The notes under the pieces are model-generated. The model saw nothing but the letters and a program-made list of their open reading frames with translations, was not told the origin of the DNA and made no database searches. This document shows, piece by piece, positions 61,896 through 64,000 of a stretch of DNA of 64,000 nucleotides (within the stretch, counting starts at the first letter, position 1; every line of letters begins with the position of its first letter). The translations under genes and the position numbers were made by a program. Source of the DNA: Typha latifolia (taxonomy: Eukaryota > Streptophyta > Magnoliopsida > Poales > Typhaceae); NCBI GenBank assembly GCA_019914945.1, contig CM034111.1, positions 3,720,001 through 3,784,000 on the forward strand, in the 5' to 3' direction.

Positions 61896-62689
61896 GAAAA
61901 AGAATAATAAATTTTTTTTGAACTCTCTCCGATTAGCAACACTAATTTAGTAATGAAAATACCGACGATCTTTTAGCGACGCACATATAGATAGCAACCG
62001 TAGAAAAATGTGGATAAAAGTTTTAGTGACATCAAATGACATTGATGGTTTAATTAGTCAATTACCTAAGAACTTAAAAACATTCAGATCAATTGGTTAT
62101 CTATCATGATATTAAACCATTCAGTATATTGAGTATAAAAGTGTGACAGTTACATTTGATGGAGAATGTAACCTAAAAGATTAATTTTTACTTGGCAAAG
62201 AGTCAATTGTTAACTAAAAACAAAACAAATTCCCCAATAAATACTCTTATACATCTAATCAACATGGGAGCTGATAAAACCTTCAATTAAAAGTCTTGAT
62301 TATTGGAACTTTGCAAAGGCTTACAGGTGATAAAGTTTTTTTTTTGTTTGTTTGTTTGTTTCCAGAGAACTTTTCCCATGATATAATTTGATATAGATGC
62401 GAATAAATCCAATGCATAGGTCCCCATTGAGAAGAGAAGGTGATGGAGTTCATATAACTAGTAGATGAGCTCAGGACTTGTATGGTAATACTAATGCAAG
62501 ATGTTGTTTATTATTTTAATTCCTCATTATAAAAGATTTTATCCACAATTCCTTACGTACAGTTTGAGATATCTAGAGAGTGATGCATCAATAAAGAGTA
62601 CAAAATTATGAACATGAAGATCACAATCATGGAAGACATGTGAAAGTTCATAAGTAACCCACCACATGAAGAAAGGAAAAAAAGGGTTA

Positions 62690-62875
62690 ATCACAATTAA
62701 TTTTGCTAAATTATCACCGTTTTTTATGTACGCCCTCTAAACTATTTGGTTTTTTTAACCATATAGATCCTTGAATTAAGGAGTTTATGTGGATATAAAA
62801 AAAAGTTCAAAATGTATACGTAGAAAATGATGATAATTTAGAAGGGCTAAGTATAATTATCCTAATGAATTATAT
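62690..62875. mobile_element. Palindromic mini-element (~185 bp)
   Basis: The left part (TAAATTATCACCGTTTTTTA, then ATATAGATCCTTGAATTAAG) is the imperfect reverse complement of the right part (GGAGTTTATGTGGATATAAA, then ATGATGATAATTTAGAAGGG). There is almost no spacer, so the element could form a long hairpin. It is related to the copy at 55.3 kb. Confidence 0.65.
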
Positions 62876-64000
62876 TAAGGAGTCATGACTTAATCCCCTT
62901 TTCTTTTAATCAGTTAGTCACAAGTTATATTATTAATATTGAGAATCATATTCGAAGGTTTAGTTTTATATCAAAAAGAGAGAAAAAACTTAAATGATTT
63001 GTATAAGCTCTTTGAATTCTCACTTAACAGCTTAAGTTTTTAAGTTTAGTAGCTTGTGTAAGTAATTTGATGCCACCAATTTGATGGTTCTAGTGAGCAT
63101 GTAGACTCCTATGTATAAGTCATTGTAATGCAATAGTCATAATATGGTTAGACTAATGGAGCAAAGTCTTGAGAGAATGCAACCCGATCTCTTTCTTCCT
63201 CCTTAAGCTAGGGAAGGGAATGCGGCGACCAATCTTCTTCCTCAAGCTAGGGCGCGCAAGCTACAGACAATGGCGAGCACGACTGTTAGCAGTGAAGGGC
63301 GAAGGCAAATAGTCTCCTCCTCTTTTTCTCTTCCTCTCCTGCGGCACAACCATCTTTGATTATTATATCTCATCAATACCACAATCCATCTGCTAATTCC
63401 TTTTGCTAATTATAGTAGAATTCTCTCATAGCAAAATTAAAACTTCACTATCTTAATTAAAAAATATATATATAACTCAACTAATTTTCTAATTGTAGTA
63501 GAATTCCCTTCTTTTTTCTAGGGGTGGATCCTGATCTCTCATCCATTTTGGTTTAGTTTAGTGATCTCAAAAATAAGTCTACATACTTGAACTGTTTAGC
63601 TCCATAATAAGTAGGGTTTTACCATGCAAAAGAAAGGAGTATATGGGAACCCTTTGAATAAATTTTCCATTAACTTTAACTGGTACCTTTTGATGCTTAA
63701 TAAAAGAGATGCATTTTCTTAAAACTTTATAATGTAATTATTAGACTAACTTAGCTTTATCTCTAGATCAAATCACATTTACTTATGAATATTTTCGAAT
63801 TTGAATTTGAATAGCATGACACGATTCAATTCCATCTCATGCATGTTTTTGATAATGATAGTTTTAATATTTAAAAATAATAGTTATGGAAAACAAATGC
63901 AATAATTCTATTCTGTGGGTTGCTAATCCATCTACAAATCCAAATACAGGAGGTAGAAAAAAGAAAACTAGTATAAATAAGCTTCTTTATTACAGAATTT

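Larger units (their letters stand above)
57759..64000. other. Spacer upstream of ATL to window end, no gene seen
   Basis: 6.2 kb of AT-rich sequence. It includes the ATL promoter, a fold-back element (58896-59325), a GA tract (59480-59521), a repeat with a PBS-like word (61688-61800), a palindromic mini-element (62690-62875) and simple TA/GT tracts near 61.2 kb. A short GC-richer patch at 63180-63350 (CTCAAGCTAGGGCGCGCAAG) does not extend into any frame I recognise. Confidence 0.55.

Noticed and set aside
1..64000. A coordinated multi-gene system (biosynthetic cluster, immune receptor cluster or similar)
   Set aside because: The seven genes belong to unrelated families, are spaced by kilobases of repeats and show no shared, window-specific regulatory element that I could support.

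Overview
The window is nuclear DNA of a flowering plant. It is AT-rich and gene-sparse, with seven protein-coding genes. Six are interrupted by GT-AG introns and one has an uninterrupted coding region. Long intergenic and intronic stretches hold microsatellites, fold-back (MITE-like) elements and old retroelement fragments. The GC-rich 5' coding exons of the SMXL and TPS genes, set in AT-rich surroundings, fit a monocot better than a typical eudicot, but I cannot name the species. All exon models were built by hand from splice sites, reading phase and recalled family sequences; no transcript evidence was available.

Layout. 1-1696: repeat-bearing spacer. 1697-4509 (-): plastid-type protein with a UVR motif and an NTF2/SnoaL-like domain. 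4510-9934: spacer with a MITE and microsatellites. 9935-12822 (-): SMAX1-like (SMXL) ClpB-type repressor. 12823-15732: spacer with one doubtful fragment. 15733-25886 (-): seven-exon group III cyclic nucleotide-gated channel. 25887-31878: gene-free, with a duplicated repeat block and a 3 x 40 bp minisatellite. 31879-34857 (-), with a probable 5' UTR exon near 36.1 kb: RSZ-type splicing factor. 37516-42728 (-): seven-exon plastid-targeted protein of unknown function. 42729-48976: spacer, including a GC-rich, ACGT-motif-rich presumed promoter. 48977-52615 (+): class II trehalose-6-phosphate synthase/phosphatase-like protein. 52616-56351: spacer. 56352-57758 (-): ATL-type RING-H2 E3 ligase. 57759-64000: spacer with at least two fold-back elements.

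The genes do not form an operon-like or clustered pathway. Several act in signalling (karrikin/strigolactone-type repression, Ca2+ channel, trehalose-phosphate signalling, ubiquitin ligase), but nothing in the sequence shows that they work together. The most interesting items are: the plastid protein of unknown function with two micro-exons; the UVR plus NTF2-like pairing; an SMXL protein whose central linker is strongly shortened; a CNGC with an apparent GQT selectivity-filter triplet; a 40-bp minisatellite carrying G-box-like cores; and a family of palindromic mini-elements found in several places. I did not find a clear new multi-gene system.
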